Source: Mesorhizobium sp. B4-1-4 (GTDB taxonomy: Bacteria; Pseudomonadota; Alphaproteobacteria; Rhizobiales; Rhizobiaceae). From it: 64,000 bases of DNA. How positions within the stretch are numbered: position 1 is the first letter of the stretch; every line of letters starts with the position of its first letter. Below the pieces are notes generated by a model. That model did no database searches and was not told the DNA's origin. It was given only the letters and a program-made list of their open reading frames with translations. The position numbers and the translations under genes are program-made. Shown here one piece after another: positions 10,201 to 19,633 of this stretch. The DNA lies in assembly GCF_006439395.2 (NCBI RefSeq), contig NZ_CP083950.1:2728001-2792000 (forward strand), in the 5' to 3' direction.

Positions 10201-10868
10201 GCCATTCCTCTTTCGATGCGGACGCCCGCAACGCCGCCGGCAAGAGCGACAGCTATCATCTTGGCCTCTATGGCGGCACCAATTGGGGTGCCATCGCCTT
10301 CCGCAGCGGCGCGGCCTACAGCTGGAGCAGCCTCTCGACAAGGCGCTCCGTCGCCTTCAACGGTTTTGCCGATCATCTCTCGGCCGATTACGATGCCGGC
10401 ACGGCGCAAGTGTTCGGCGAATTCGCCTACAAGGCCGATGCCGGGCGCTTCAAGGTCGAACCCTTCGCCAACCTGGCCTATGTCAGTCTGCATACCGACG
10501 GCTTCACCGAAACGGGCGGTGCGTCGGCTTTGACCAGCGCCGGCACAAGCACCAACGCCACCTTCACCACGCTGGGCCTGCGAAGCTCGACGGGCTTCAT
10601 GCTTGGCGGCGTCGACGCCACCGCGCGCGGCATGCTCGGCTGGCGCCATGCCTTCGGCGATATCACCCCGACTTCCAGCTTCGCCTTCGCGGGCGGAGAC
10701 GCTTTCACCATCGCCGGCGTGCCTGTCGCCAGGGACGCGGCGGTAGTCGAGGCCGGTCTCGACCTCGACATGTCGGCCAATGCCACGCTCGGCCTCTCCT
10801 ATACCGGGCAATTCGGCGGCGGCACGGTCGACCAGGGCGCGAAGATCAATCTGGACCTGCGGTTCTGA
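7230..10868 (+). CDS. Autotransporter with T5SS/PEP-CTERM-type passenger repeats
   Basis: 1212-residue type Va secretion protein. The start at 7230 is preferred over the ATG at 7200 because GAAGG at 7217-7221 is well spaced and MKALKYLALASTALIGLG is a clean signal peptide ending near ASAAD. The passenger holds ten full repeats of about 50 residues plus one partial (about nt 7490-9110), each with a TLTISNGGAVS strand and a GPGSTWTNSG strand, matching the T5SS/PEP-CTERM-associated repeat. A second block with GAGTINQIAGTTNLT and SGGIIAPGNSIGTL is the autotransporter-associated beta-strand repeat. The last 280 residues form the outer-membrane barrel, ending in the terminal aromatic LDLRF. The role is probably adhesion or surface display; the ligand is unknown. 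Confidence 0.93.
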   Translation: MKALKYLALASTALIGLGQSISASAADSWTGAASTNWFTPGNWNPAAVPTSSDDVTLDATFPHPAVVNAPNAAAHYVFVGTIADYTGSLTITNGGTLSDTAGYLGYVSNASGTVSVVGAGSVWNNSSDLFLASGTNSTGTLTISNGGAVSDTVGHVGYGQGTGTVTVDGPGSTWTNSGALFIGDAGTGTLTISNGGAVSNSFGSIGEQAGSNGAATVTGPGSSWTNSGNLLVGWGGAGTLTIQNGGAVSNDSGIVGAKSGTTGAVTVAGAGSSWTNSGELYVGWDGAGTLTVQSGGMVSNTNGYIGANFSPAAAATVDGAGSHWTNSGFLSIGYFGDGALTIQNGGAVSAASGYIGVNPGSSGTLTVTGSGSTWSDTDGLYVGNDGTGILSIQNGGLVSSNIGFAGANAGSTGAATVNGIGSIWSIASSLFVGNAGTGTLTISNGGAVSNGAGTIGAKAGSTGMVFVDGLGSTWTNGGLLVVGDYGTGTLAISNGGTVTSNAGYLGFDVGSTGSATVSGAGSTWTSSSLLIVGQRGTSSLIVSNGGKIADTDGCLGFYAGSTGTADIDGPGSTWTNSGDLNVGISGTGMLTIANGGTVSTSGVVNIAVLAGSAGTLNIGAASGSPAATAGALNAASVQFGPGAGAINFNHTDTNYTFASAISGAGTINQIAGTTNLTADSSGFTGATNVSGGRLAVNGSLANSLMTISGGALGGNGTVGGIVAQSGGIIAPGNSIGTLDVAGDIDQAAGSIYQVELTSTGQSDLIQATGTATIAASAVLDVVKTDAAPYVLGTHYTVLQADTGVIGTYTLSGAGPFIGLVANYDPTHIYLDVVQAKSFAAVGLTPNQIATGGGAESLGGGNPLFDAIMGLPSETAAQAAFDQLSGDIHASAKGMLLEDSGFIRDAASNRIAAAFGDGGAAALPVMAYGEGGPEMVAADTDRFAVWGQAFGSWGDTDSDGNAAAFDRSTGGLLAGADTLVGGWRVGLIGGYSHSSFDADARNAAGKSDSYHLGLYGGTNWGAIAFRSGAAYSWSSLSTRRSVAFNGFADHLSADYDAGTAQVFGEFAYKADAGRFKVEPFANLAYVSLHTDGFTETGGASALTSAGTSTNATFTTLGLRSSTGFMLGGVDATARGMLGWRHAFGDITPTSSFAFAGGDAFTIAGVPVARDAAVVEAGLDLDMSANATLGLSYTGQFGGGTVDQGAKINLDLRF
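7490..9111 (+). repeat. Coding tandem repeat of about 150 bp, ten full units
   Basis: In-frame tandem repeat inside the autotransporter passenger. Units are about 147-156 bp and diverged in DNA but conserved at protein level in the pattern (T/S)LTIxNGGxVSxxxGxxG ... GxGSxWTxSxxLxVGxxGTG. Units 3 to 5 are the most alike, including a repeated GGCTCGTCCTGGACCAATTC, which suggests recent duplication or gene conversion among them. Confidence 0.85.
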
Positions 10869-10871
10869 ACC

Positions 10872-10906
10872 AGAGCATGGTGCGGAAAAGTGTGACATCA
10901 TGCTCT
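10872..10906. repeat. Short rhizobial-type palindrome
   Basis: AGAGCATG (10872-10879) and CATGCTCT (10899-10906) are exact inverted arms around GTGCGGAAAAGTGTG. From memory this pattern resembles a short intergenic repeat frequent in Mesorhizobium genomes. It lies just after the autotransporter stop and before the convergent DMT gene, where it could help end transcription. Confidence 0.55.
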
Positions 10907-10961
10907 ATCTCTTTGAGTAGGGCCGGCTTTTGCAGCATGAGCCGGTACGTCTGTCGATCGC

Positions 10962-11843
10962 CTACTCCGGCGACGGCACCGGCGGCTTCGAGGTCAGCGC
11001 GGTGCCGGCGGCCGCGACGATGACGGCGGCGATGCCGGCGAGTTGCGGCACGGTCAGGCTTTCGTGCAGGAACAGGAAGCCGGCGAGTGCGCCGAGCCCC
11101 GGCTCCAGGCAGGTCAGCGTGCCGTAGATGCGGGCCGGCATCCGGGTCAGCGCCACCATTTCCAGCCAGAACGGCAGCGCGCTGGAGAACAGGCCGACCA
11201 GCAGCGCGCTGACCAGGATCGAGGGCGCGAGCAGCCCCGTTCCCGCCTGCGCCACGCCGAAGGGCAGCACCAGCACGGCGGCGATCGCCATGCCATAGGC
11301 CGTGCTGCGCGAGCCGAGTTCCGCGCCCGCCTTCTGGGCGAGCACAATGTACAGCGCCCAGAAGCCGCCGGCCGCCAGTGCCAGCATCACCCCGGCCGGA
11401 TCGAGCGGCTGCAGCGAGTGGACGAAGGGCGACAGCAGGACGATTCCGGCCACGGCCAGCGCGATCCAGGCGAAGTCGCTGGCGCGCCGCGAGGTCAGCG
11501 TCGCCACCAGAAGCGGCCCGGAAAACTCCAGCGCCACCGCGACGCCGAGCGGAATCCTGGCAAGTGCCGCATAGAACAGGAGGTTGAGCGCGCAAAGCGT
11601 CACGCCATAGGCGATGAGCCACGGCAAGGTGGCGCGCGACGGCCGTATCTGCCACGGCCGCAGCACCGCGATCAGCATCAGCGCGCCGATGACCAGCCTT
11701 AGCGTCGTCGTGCCCTGCGCGCCGATGACGGGAAACAGCGTTTTGGCGAAGGTGGCGCCGATCTGGATCGACACCATGGCGCCCATCAGCGCCGCGACGG
11801 GCAAAGGCGCCGCTTCGCGACGGGCAACCGCGGTCAATGTCAC
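10962..11843 (-). CDS. EamA/DMT family exporter (RhtA-like)
   Basis: 293-residue polytopic inner-membrane protein with about ten hydrophobic segments arranged as two EamA repeats. Conserved patterns include ALEFSGPLLVA after the fourth segment and LTCLEPGLGALAGFLFLHE near the end, both typical of the RhtA (YbiF) threonine/homoserine exporter branch. The substrate is inferred from the subfamily only. The gene stands alone between the autotransporter and the hydroxylase gene. The start is ATG 11843. Confidence 0.88.
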   Translation of the reverse strand: MTLTAVARREAAPLPVAALMGAMVSIQIGATFAKTLFPVIGAQGTTTLRLVIGALMLIAVLRPWQIRPSRATLPWLIAYGVTLCALNLLFYAALARIPLGVAVALEFSGPLLVATLTSRRASDFAWIALAVAGIVLLSPFVHSLQPLDPAGVMLALAAGGFWALYIVLAQKAGAELGSRSTAYGMAIAAVLVLPFGVAQAGTGLLAPSILVSALLVGLFSSALPFWLEMVALTRMPARIYGTLTCLEPGLGALAGFLFLHESLTVPQLAGIAAVIVAAAGTALTSKPPVPSPE

Positions 11844-11985
11844 TTGATGTATCCTCCATGCCGCGGGGCGTCAGCCCCCTGGCGGCCTCGGGATAGGCCG
11901 AACCGGTCCGCCTGTCGTGAGGCAGCGGAAACGGCTTGATGGGGTCAGAACCGGTGCGCGAGGCGAACGGTCTGCAGCCGCCGCC

Positions 11986-12672
11986 TCAGCCGGCAAATGA
12001 CACGCCCCTGCGGCGCATCCCGGCCTGCACGCCAAGCAGGATCAGCCGGGACAGGATTTCCATGTCCAGCGGCATGTTTGGGCGCCAGACGTCGAGCAGC
12101 AGGGCCACCCGGGCCTCATCGGCGTTGTTCATCACCTCATGCGGATATGTGTCGTCCCACAGCATGCCCTCGCCGTCGGTGATCCGCCTCTCCTGATGAT
12201 TGATCATCATGACGGTTGCCGGGCGGCCATCCGCCTGCCGCGGAATGGCCAAGCCAAGGTGAAATCGCATGATGCCCCGAAAAGGCCCGCGATGGCTGGG
12301 GATGTGTTTGCGCGGTGCCAGGAAGGAAACCGCCGCCGATTTGACTTCCGGGCATTCGGCCAGCAGCCGCGCAAGAACTGGCATCCGCGCGAGGTTCTCC
12401 GGCACCGCGATGTCATAGGCCTTGAGCACGAACATGCGCCAGTCGAGACCGTCATTGGCCGAGATTTCGGCCTGCTCCGGCATGATGTCGTGGAAGCGCG
12501 GCACTTTGTTCAGTCGCACCGCAAGCGCTTCGTCGCGGATGCCGCGCCAGGCACTGGTGAATTTCGCCGCGTTCGGAAATTCGGTGGCTACATCAAGGAT
12601 AGCCGGCGCGTCTATCCGTTTTTCGTAGACACGCCGGATCACATCGGATGCAAGATCGTAGATGCGCGACAT
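11986..12672 (-). CDS. Aspartyl/asparaginyl beta-hydroxylase family dioxygenase
   Basis: 228 residues, a 2-oxoglutarate and Fe(II)-dependent oxygenase. The core holds SHRGPFRGIMRFHLGL, GEGMLWDDTYPHEVMN and RVALLLDVWRP; the histidines in FHLGL and YPHEV are the likely iron ligands and the arginine before VALLLD probably binds 2-oxoglutarate. The fold is shared by LpxO, which hydroxylates lipid A acyl chains, and by peptide aspartyl hydroxylases. Sequence alone does not decide between lipid and protein substrate. The protein is soluble with no signal peptide. Confidence 0.88.
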   Translation of the reverse strand: MSRIYDLASDVIRRVYEKRIDAPAILDVATEFPNAAKFTSAWRGIRDEALAVRLNKVPRFHDIMPEQAEISANDGLDWRMFVLKAYDIAVPENLARMPVLARLLAECPEVKSAAVSFLAPRKHIPSHRGPFRGIMRFHLGLAIPRQADGRPATVMMINHQERRITDGEGMLWDDTYPHEVMNNADEARVALLLDVWRPNMPLDMEILSRLILLGVQAGMRRRGVSFAG

Positions 12673-12886
12673 TTCATGGCCTCCGTGACACTATAAACGG
12701 ACATCCGACGGTCTGGATCACACATTTTGTTCACCGCGTTGCTGCCTTCGACGCCAGCCGTGGCCCGGTCTTGACATCGACGATCTCGGGCCTGGCGCTG
12801 TTGACCGCGCCGTTCCGATTTCATGAGCGCAATGAGCCGCCCCGCGGCCACCGGGCCACGTTCCAAGCTTTTCATGGGACGTTTCC

Positions 12887-15800
12887 CTATTGCTGGGTGG
12901 CCGTCACCGGCGTTTTGCCCGTATCCTGCCCAGGATCCTGTTTGGCCGCCCTGCTCTTGAAGATGCGTCGCACCGTCACGAACAGCAGCGGCACCAGGAA
13001 CACGCCGATCACGGTCGCCGCGATCATGCCTCCCATGACGCCGATGCCGACCGAGTTCTGCGCGCCGGAGCCGGCGCCGCTGGCGATCGCGAGCGGTGTG
13101 ACGCCGAGGATGAAGGCCAGCGACGTCATCAGGATCGGCCGCAACCGTTGTCGCGCCGCTTCCAGCGTCGCCTCGACGAGCCCCATGCCCGCCGCTTGCC
13201 GCTCGATTGCGAACTCGACGATCAGGATGGCGTTCTTGGCAGCCAAGCCGATCGTGGTCAGCAGGCCGACCTTGAAATAGACGTCGTTGGTCTGGCCGAA
13301 CAGGCTTGCCGCAAGCAGCGCGCCGAAGATGCCGATCGGCACCGACAGCATGACCGCGAATGGGATCGACCAGCTTTCATAAAGTGCCGCAAGGCACAGG
13401 AACACAACCAGCGCCGAAATCGCATAGAGCGACGTCGCCTGGTTGCCCGAAAGCCGTTCCTGATGCGACAGCCCGGTCCATTCATGCGAATAGCCGGGCG
13501 GCAGTTGGGCGACCAGCCTGTCGATCTCGTCCATCGCCGCGCCCGAACTCACGCCGGCCGCCGCGGCGCCCTGGATCTCGACCGCGGCCGATCCATTGTA
13601 GCGTTCGAGCCGGGGCGAGCCGAAGGTCCAGTGGCTGGAGGCGAAGGCCGAGAACGGCACCATGTCGCCGCTCGGATTGCGCACCTGCCATTTGTCCAGG
13701 TCTTCCGGCTGCATGCGGAAGTTGGCGTCCGACTGCAAATAGACCGGCTTCACCCGTCCACGATCGATGAAATCGTTGACGTAGTTGCTGCCCCAGGCGG
13801 TCGAGAGCGTGTTGTTGATGTCGGCGAGGCTGACGCCCAGCGCGCTTGCCTTTTCCTGGTCGATGTCGATCGAGAATTGCGGCTGGTCCTCCTGGCCGTT
13901 GGGCCTGGTATTGGCAAGCAACTTGCTCTGCGCGGCGAGGCCCAGAAGCTGGTTGCGCGTCTGGATCAGTGCGTCGTGACCGGCGCCGTTGACATCCTGC
14001 AGGTAGAAGTCGAAGCCGTTGGTGTTGCCGAATCCCTGGATGGCCGGAGGCGCCAGCGCGAAGACCTGCGCGTCCTTGATCTTCCTGAACGCGCCCATCG
14101 CGCGACCGGCGATCGCCTGAGCCGCCGCGGCCGGCGATTTGCGCTGGGCGAAATCCTTCAACCGCACGAAGCCGATGCCGACATTCTGCCCGGCGCCGCC
14201 GAAACCGAAGCCGGAGGCGGTGAAGACGCCGTCGACCACGTCCTTTTCGTCCTTCAGATAGTGGTCGGTCACCTGCGCCAGCACGCGCTCGGTGCGGTCC
14301 TGCGTGGCGCCGACCGGCAGTTGCACGCTGGTGATCAGGATGCCCTGGTCCTCTTCCGGCAGGAACGAACTCGGCAACCGCGCAAACAACCAGCCGACGC
14401 CGATGACGATGGCCAGGAACACGGCGAGGAAGCGCCCCGACCGGTTGATGATGCCATGCGAGCCATCGCGATAGGCTGTCGTGCCGCGGTCGAACATGCG
14501 ATTGAACCAGCCGAATGGACCGGTCTGGGTCGCATGGTTCTTCGGCCGCCGCAGGATCGTGGCGCAAAGGGCCGGTGTCAGCACCAGCGCCACCAAAACG
14601 GACAGCACCATGGCCGAGACGATGGTCACCGAGAACTGCCGGTAGATGATGCCGGTGGAACCGCCGAAGAACGCCATCGGCACGAACACCGCCGAAAGCA
14701 CGGTGGCGATGCCGACCAGCGCGCCGGTGATCTCGTTCATCGATTTTTCCGTCGCCTCTTTCGGCGACAGATCTTCCTCCTGCATGACGCGCTCGACATT
14801 CTCGACCACCACGATGGCGTCGTCGACGAGCAGGCCGATGGCCAGCACCATGGCGAACATGGTCAGTGTGTTGACGGAATAGCCGAACAGCGACAGCACG
14901 CCGAACGTGCCGAGCAGCACGACCGGCACGGCGATGGTCGGGATGATCGTCGCCCGCAAATTCTGCAGGAAGATGAACATCACCAGGAACACCAGCACGA
15001 TCGCCTCGGCCAGCGTCTTGACCACCTCCTCGATCGAAAGCCGCACGAAGGGCGAGGTGTCGTAGGGATAGACGACCTCGACCCCTTGCGGGAAGGTCGA
15101 GCTCAGGCGATTGATCGTCGAGCGCACCGCCTCCGCGGTGTTGATGGCGTTGGCGCCGGTCGCCAGATTGATGGCGACACCGGCCGCCGGCTTGCCGTTG
15201 TAGTGGGCTTGCGTCGTGTAGCTTTTGGCGCCGAGCTCGACCGTGGCGACATCGTTGAGGCGGACCAGCGAACCGTCCGTCTGGCTCTTCAGGATGATGT
15301 TGCGGAACTGTTCCGCGGTCTGCAACCGGCTCTTGGCGGTCACCGTGGCGTTGAGTTCCTGGCCCTTGCGCGCCGGCAGGCCGCCGAGCTGGCCGGCCGA
15401 GACCTGCGTGTTCTGCGCCTGGATCGCGGCCGCCACGTCACTCGGCATCAAGGCATATTTGGCGAGCTTGTCGGGATCGAGCCAGATGCGCATGGCATAG
15501 CCCGAGCCGAAAAGCTGCGTCGAGCCGACGCCTTCGACGCGCTTCAGCGTGTCGTTGATGGTGGCGTCGATATAATCGGCCAGATCGGTCGAGTTCATCT
15601 TGCCGTCGCTGGAGACGAAACCGATGACCATCAGGAAGCCGGTCGAGGATTTGGAGACGGTGATGCCGTTGCTCTGCACCACTTGCGGCAGCTGCGACTG
15701 GACGAGTTGCAGCTTGTTCTGCGTCTGCACCTGGGCGGTGTCGGGATTGGCGGCACTGGTGAAGGTCAGCGTGATCGAGGCCGAACCGGTCGAGGTCGAT

Positions 15801-16042
15801 GTGGCCGTCATGTAATCGAGATTGTCGATGCCGGTCATGCCTTGCTCGATGACCTTGGTCACCGAATTTTCCACCGTCTGGGCGTCCGCGCCCGGATAGG
15901 TGGCGCTGATGTTGACCGTGGTCGGTGCGATCTGCGGATATTGCGAGATCGGCAGCGTGGTGAGCGCGAGCAGTCCGCCCAGCATGATCACGATGGCGAT
16001 CACCCAGGCGAAGATCGGCCGGTTGATGAAGAATGTGGACAT
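12887..16042 (-). CDS. RND efflux pump permease (HAE1/AcrB type)
   Basis: 1051-residue inner-membrane drug/proton antiporter. It begins with [20 protein letters not shown] and shows the family marks [23 protein letters not shown] and [46 protein letters not shown] in membrane segment 4 contains the paired aspartates of the proton relay. Full length for the family. Four bases separate it from the adaptor gene upstream, so the two form an operon. No outer-membrane TolC-like gene is linked, so a channel from elsewhere must be used. The likely role is multidrug or solvent efflux. Confidence 0.96.
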   Translation of the reverse strand: MSTFFINRPIFAWVIAIVIMLGGLLALTTLPISQYPQIAPTTVNISATYPGADAQTVENSVTKVIEQGMTGIDNLDYMTATSTSTGSASITLTFTSAANPDTAQVQTQNKLQLVQSQLPQVVQSNGITVSKSSTGFLMVIGFVSSDGKMNSTDLADYIDATINDTLKRVEGVGSTQLFGSGYAMRIWLDPDKLAKYALMPSDVAAAIQAQNTQVSAGQLGGLPARKGQELNATVTAKSRLQTAEQFRNIILKSQTDGSLVRLNDVATVELGAKSYTTQAHYNGKPAAGVAINLATGANAINTAEAVRSTINRLSSTFPQGVEVVYPYDTSPFVRLSIEEVVKTLAEAIVLVFLVMFIFLQNLRATIIPTIAVPVVLLGTFGVLSLFGYSVNTLTMFAMVLAIGLLVDDAIVVVENVERVMQEEDLSPKEATEKSMNEITGALVGIATVLSAVFVPMAFFGGSTGIIYRQFSVTIVSAMVLSVLVALVLTPALCATILRRPKNHATQTGPFGWFNRMFDRGTTAYRDGSHGIINRSGRFLAVFLAIVIGVGWLFARLPSSFLPEEDQGILITSVQLPVGATQDRTERVLAQVTDHYLKDEKDVVDGVFTASGFGFGGAGQNVGIGFVRLKDFAQRKSPAAAAQAIAGRAMGAFRKIKDAQVFALAPPAIQGFGNTNGFDFYLQDVNGAGHDALIQTRNQLLGLAAQSKLLANTRPNGQEDQPQFSIDIDQEKASALGVSLADINNTLSTAWGSNYVNDFIDRGRVKPVYLQSDANFRMQPEDLDKWQVRNPSGDMVPFSAFASSHWTFGSPRLERYNGSAAVEIQGAAAAGVSSGAAMDEIDRLVAQLPPGYSHEWTGLSHQERLSGNQATSLYAISALVVFLCLAALYESWSIPFAVMLSVPIGIFGALLAASLFGQTNDVYFKVGLLTTIGLAAKNAILIVEFAIERQAAGMGLVEATLEAARQRLRPILMTSLAFILGVTPLAIASGAGSGAQNSVGIGVMGGMIAATVIGVFLVPLLFVTVRRIFKSRAAKQDPGQDTGKTPVTATQQ

Positions 16043-16046
16043 CGGC

Positions 16047-17318
16047 TCAGTTTCCGGTCGAGGCGGCGGGCGCCGGTTGCTGGCCGGCGCTGGCCACCTT
16101 GGATGGGGCGGATGCGGCCGATGTCTGCCCGCGCTCCTTGACCTCGCCGGTCGCCTCGTCGATCGTCACTTCGACACCCGTCGCATCGCCGCCGGGCCGC
16201 ACCAGTTGCAGGCCCTCGACAATGACACGGTCGTTGTCGCCGACGCCCGAATCCACCAGCCAGTTGTTGCCGATGCTGTTGCGCACCGCGAGCACACGCG
16301 TCTCGACCTTGCCCTGCGCGTTGATGACCATGGCGGTCGCCTCGCCCTTGGTGTTGCGGGTGACGGCGCGCTGCGGCACCAGGAAGCTGTTCTGGGCGAC
16401 GCCTTCCTCGACCAGTGCCCGCACATACATGCCCGGCAGAAGCAGGCGGTCGGGATTGGGGAACTCGGCCCTGAGCGCGAAAGTACCCGTGGTCTGGTCG
16501 ACATTGGCGCCGGCGAATTCCATCTTGCCGGTCTGCGCATAGATGGTGCCGTTCTCGAGCTTCAGCTTGACGCTGACATTGGGACCGCTGAATTTCAGCC
16601 GCCCTTCCGTGATCGCCTGGCGCAGATTGAGCAGATTGGTGCTCGACTGCGTGACGTCGACATTGATCGGGTCGAGCGAACGGATGGTGGTCAGCACGGT
16701 TGCCTGGTTGGTGGTGACCAGCGCGCCCGGCGTCAGCGTGGACTTGTCGATGCGGCCGGCGATGGGCGCGGTGATCGAGGTGCGATCGAGGCTGATGCGC
16801 GCCGTCTCCACGCTGGCCTTGGCCGAAGCCACATCCGCCTGGGCCTGCGCCAGCGTGGCGGCGGCATCGTCATAATCCTGTTTGGAAACAACGTTCTGCT
16901 TCAAGAGCCCTGCGTAGCGGTCGAACTTGGCCTGCGCGGTCGGCACCGCCGCTTCCGCCTTCTGCTGGGCCGCGACGGCGCTGTCATAGGCGGCCTGGTA
17001 ACTGGCCGGGTCGATCAGATAGAGCGGCTGTCCCACCACCACCTCGGCGCCTTCCTTGAACAGGCGCTGCTGGATGATGCCGTCCACTTGCGGCCGCACC
17101 TCGGCGATCAGCGAAGCCGCCGTGCGTCCCGGCAATTCGGCGGTGATCGCGACCGACTGCGGATGCAGCGTGACGACGCCGACCTCCGGCTTACCGACGC
17201 CACCCATGCCGGCGGGTGTCTTGCCCTGCTCCTGCGAACACGCCGCCAGGAGAAGGGCAGCAGTAAACGCCGCCATCCAGGGGGCGAAGCGGCGCGGATG
17301 ATTAGACTGGATCGGCAT
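16047..17318 (-). CDS. RND efflux periplasmic adaptor (membrane fusion protein)
   Basis: 423-residue lipoprotein adaptor. The N-terminus is a lipoprotein signal with lipobox LLAAC (Cys about residue 27). The biotinyl-lipoyl half-motifs ([22 protein letters not shown] and the later [20 protein letters not shown]), the coiled-coil hairpin between them and the beta-barrel domain are all visible, as in AcrA and MexA. It is the first gene of the operon with the permease. No linked TetR-type repressor was found; a tandem repeat lies about 110 bp upstream. Confidence 0.95.
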   Translation of the reverse strand: MPIQSNHPRRFAPWMAAFTAALLLAACSQEQGKTPAGMGGVGKPEVGVVTLHPQSVAITAELPGRTAASLIAEVRPQVDGIIQQRLFKEGAEVVVGQPLYLIDPASYQAAYDSAVAAQQKAEAAVPTAQAKFDRYAGLLKQNVVSKQDYDDAAATLAQAQADVASAKASVETARISLDRTSITAPIAGRIDKSTLTPGALVTTNQATVLTTIRSLDPINVDVTQSSTNLLNLRQAITEGRLKFSGPNVSVKLKLENGTIYAQTGKMEFAGANVDQTTGTFALRAEFPNPDRLLLPGMYVRALVEEGVAQNSFLVPQRAVTRNTKGEATAMVINAQGKVETRVLAVRNSIGNNWLVDSGVGDNDRVIVEGLQLVRPGGDATGVEVTIDEATGEVKERGQTSAASAPSKVASAGQQPAPAASTGN

Positions 17319-17637
17319 GGCCTGGAACTTTCCCTGGAGTTTCGGTCGCCGTCTGGCTGTCCGCGAAGGTGGGGTTGAGAGGATCGACGAGAGCGCCGAC
17401 GATGGCGAGCGATGTGGCGACGATCGATGTCACGGCGCCCGATGTCATGGCGCCCGATGTCATGGCAAAGGCCGCGCCAGTACGCGGCCGGCGTCGAACA
17501 AGACTTCGAAGCGGCTCATGCTGCGCTCCTTCTTCTCGGCCAGAGAACACCCGATGAATTTCGAGCTGGTGGCCGCGATGCCCATCCATGTCATTATGCC
17601 GATCATCGACGACATGCCAAGCACCTTGCCGGGCGCC
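17319..17637. other. Upstream region of RND operon, no supported gene
   Basis: Several short frames cross this stretch on the minus strand (for example one encoding repeated MTSGA-like residues), but none has a convincing start or homology that I recognise. It holds three tandem 15-bp units at 17426-17470 and probably the promoter of the efflux operon. Confidence 0.5.
17426..17470. repeat. Three tandem 15-bp units upstream of the efflux operon
   Basis: Units GATGTCACGGCGCCC, GATGTCATGGCGCCC and GATGTCATGGCAAAG follow one another without gaps. They start 108 bp upstream of the adaptor start codon, so they may be an operator array. An alternative is a slippage repeat in a short minus-strand frame. 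Confidence 0.5.
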
Positions 17638-17862
17638 CTACGCGATCTTACGGCCATAATGTCCGTGGCCGTGTGGCCGCGAGACGGGCAGCGACAGGCG
17701 CCAGGCCGCGAAGTCCAGGCGGATCGCGCCCTTCTGCGTATCGGCCGGCAGGGCCAGCGGCACGCCGCGCCCGGGCGGTGCCGCCCGACGGCCAGCGCGG
17801 CCGAGCGACAATTTCGGGCTGACCGAAGCGATCAGCCGCAGCATCATCAGGGCTTCCCACAT
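17638..17862 (-). CDS. Hypothetical 74-residue protein
   Basis: A short frame beginning MWEALMMLRLIASVSPKL with strong G/C bias at third codon positions, which supports coding. It is basic in the middle and ends HGHGHYGRKIA. There is no signal peptide or known motif, and no good ribosome site in front of ATG 17862. It lies downstream of, and on the same strand as, the CpxP-like gene. It may be a remnant or a chance frame. Confidence 0.3.
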   Translation of the reverse strand: MWEALMMLRLIASVSPKLSLGRAGRRAAPPGRGVPLALPADTQKGAIRLDFAAWRLSLPVSRPHGHGHYGRKIA

Positions 17863-17980
17863 CACCGTGCTTCCATTGGGGTATCGAAGGGTGGGATGGC
17901 GGTACAGGACCGCCATCCCACAAGCCCGGCCGGCCCGAGAACGGGTTGGACACCGGGCCGGCCGGCGCAGCCAGCCAGGA

Positions 17981-18697
17981 TTATCCGCCGTTCCCGGGCT
18001 GGGGCGGCGGCGGGTCATCATTGGGCAGGCCGCCTTGGCCGGCTGCGTCATCCGGCGGGCCGCCCTGGGGACCGGGGGGTGGTCCGTGCGGGCGTTCCGC
18101 CGAAGCGAGGATTTCGAGCTGTTCGGGCGTAAGCTTGGCGCGCAGCACGGCGATCGCATCCTTCAGCTTGGCGGCCGAGGCCGCGCGCGCCGTGACGTCG
18201 TCGGCCAGCCTCTCCTGGAAGGCGAAGGGATCGGCCTTGCCGCCCGGACCCGCATCGGGGCCCTTGGCCTCGGAGCCGCCAGGACCATGATCGGGACGCG
18301 CAAGCAGCGCCTGCAGCGCGCTGGTGTAGTCGCGCCACGCGTCGAGCTGCTCGCTGCGGATGCCGACGCGCGTCTCCAGCACTGCCAGCCGGGCCGCCAG
18401 CATGAAATCCGGCGGCAGTCCCATGCGACGGGGGCCGAAACCTTCCGGGCCAAAGCCCTGCCCGCCCCAACCCTGCGGACCCCAACCCCGTGGACCGTGC
18501 CGCATCGGCCCATGCGGGCCAAAGCCCTGCGGGCCCGGCCCGTTCTGGCCGCACAAGGCCATCGGCCCATGGTCAGGCCCATCCTGCATAGCCATGGCTG
18601 GCGGCCCACCGGGCGCGCCGGGATCGGACTGCGCGGCCAGAGCGGGGTGGATAGCGGCGACGGAAAACAGGCCGAGCGCAAGAAGTCTGCTTCGCAT
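17981..18697 (-). CDS. Spy/CpxP-like periplasmic protein with LTxxQ motif
   Basis: 238 residues from ATG 18697, preceded by AAAGGA. A signal peptide (MRSRLLALGLFSVAAIHPALA) is followed by a Gly/Pro/Met/His-rich stretch (about residues 25-90), then a helical domain with AVLETRVGIRSEQLDAW and the diagnostic LTPEQLEIL. A Pro/Gly-rich tail ends the protein. Spy and CpxP homologues are periplasmic chaperones or inhibitors of sensor kinases. The gene is divergent from an OmpR/sensor-kinase pair, the same arrangement as cpxP-cpxRA. The long Gly/Pro-rich ends are unusual for the family. Confidence 0.75.
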   Translation of the reverse strand: MRSRLLALGLFSVAAIHPALAAQSDPGAPGGPPAMAMQDGPDHGPMALCGQNGPGPQGFGPHGPMRHGPRGWGPQGWGGQGFGPEGFGPRRMGLPPDFMLAARLAVLETRVGIRSEQLDAWRDYTSALQALLARPDHGPGGSEAKGPDAGPGGKADPFAFQERLADDVTARAASAAKLKDAIAVLRAKLTPEQLEILASAERPHGPPPGPQGGPPDDAAGQGGLPNDDPPPPQPGNGG

Positions 18698-18782
18698 GAC
18701 GGTGTTCCTTTCTCTCATGCATCGGATGGCCATGACGATAGGAAGGCTGTTTGTCCGCTTCGCGTCGGCATGTTGCCGAAGG

Positions 18783-18818
18783 TTTCCGCAACGGGGCAAT
18801 TTGTTTCCGAATGTTTCC
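18783..18818. promoter_or_regulatory. Candidate OmpR-type direct-repeat operator
   Basis: TTTCC occurs at 18783-18787, 18804-18808 and 18814-18818, so the copies are offset by 21 and 10 bp, that is two turns and one turn of the helix. The last two share the longer TGTTTCC. The cluster lies between the divergent CpxP-like and response-regulator genes, the expected place for a direct-repeat site of an OmpR-family regulator. Confidence 0.5.
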
Positions 18819-18907
18819 AACGGCCCGCTGGCAACATTGCGTTGCAATTTTCCATGCCGCTGGCGCGCGCTCTTCCTATAATCACGGTCGAGCAAGGGGG
18901 CACGAGC

Positions 18908-19633
18908 ATGCAGTCACATCCCCACATCCTCGTCGTTGACGACGACCGCGAGATCAGGACGCTTCTCGGCCGCTATCTCGACGGCCAGGGTTTCCGCGTC
19001 TCGGTGGCGGCGGACCGGCGCGAGTGCGAGCAGAAGCTGGCCTCCGGCCAGTTCGACCTCGTCGTGCTCGACGTCATGCTGCCGGACGGGTCGGGGCTCG
19101 ATATCTGCCGCGCCTTGCGCGACCGCAAGCCGCAGATCCCGGTAATCCTGCTGACGGCGCTGAAGGAGGATGTGGACCGCATCATCGGCCTGGAACTCGG
19201 CGCCGACGACTATCTCGGCAAGCCCTTCAACCCGCGCGAACTCACCGCCCGCATCCGCGCCGTGCTGCGGCGCGCAACGCCCGAGGAAGCGCCAGCCCCC
19301 CGCCCGCGCATCTACCGCTTCGCCAGCTACCGGCTGGAGCCCGACACCCGCAAGGTGACGGATGCCCGAGGCGAGCTTATCGACCTCACCGGCGCGGAAT
19401 TCGATCTCTTGCAGGTTTTCCTCGACCGCCCCGGCAGGTTGTTGTCGCGTGACCAGCTGCTCGATCTCACGCAAGGGCGCGAGCGTGATCCGCTGGAACG
19501 CTCGGTCGACGTGCTGATGAGCCGGCTGCGCCGCAAATTCGCCGATGCCGGCGACGGGCCGCTGTTCAAGACCGTTCGCAATGGCGGCTACCAGCTCACC
19601 GCGCGGGTCGAGGCGGTGGAGGCGCAGGCGTGA
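18908..19633 (+). CDS. OmpR family response regulator
   Basis: 241 residues from ATG 18908, which follows an AGGGGG site; the frame is open far upstream but that part is not coding. The receiver domain (about 5-120) has the acidic pocket VVDDD, phosphoacceptor Asp55 in VVLDVMLPDGSG and Lys105 in DDYLGKPFNPREL. The C-terminal winged helix (about 140-235) contains LTGAEFDLLQVFLDRPGRLLSR and VRNGGYQL. Its stop overlaps the GTG start of the kinase gene, so the pair is translationally coupled. It resembles regulators of envelope-stress or copper-type systems. Confidence 0.95.
   Translation: MQSHPHILVVDDDREIRTLLGRYLDGQGFRVSVAADRRECEQKLASGQFDLVVLDVMLPDGSGLDICRALRDRKPQIPVILLTALKEDVDRIIGLELGADDYLGKPFNPRELTARIRAVLRRATPEEAPAPRPRIYRFASYRLEPDTRKVTDARGELIDLTGAEFDLLQVFLDRPGRLLSRDQLLDLTQGRERDPLERSVDVLMSRLRRKFADAGDGPLFKTVRNGGYQLTARVEAVEAQA

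Noticed and set aside
8844..10901. 685-codon minus-strand frame
   Set aside because: Shadow of the autotransporter; no start site, no domain, and the repeat pattern is explained by the sense frame.
12890..16141. Open frame of over 1000 codons on the plus strand
   Set aside because: It is antisense to the RND permease; its composition (Arg, His, Asp-rich) is the usual shadow of a GC-rich gene and it shows no motif.
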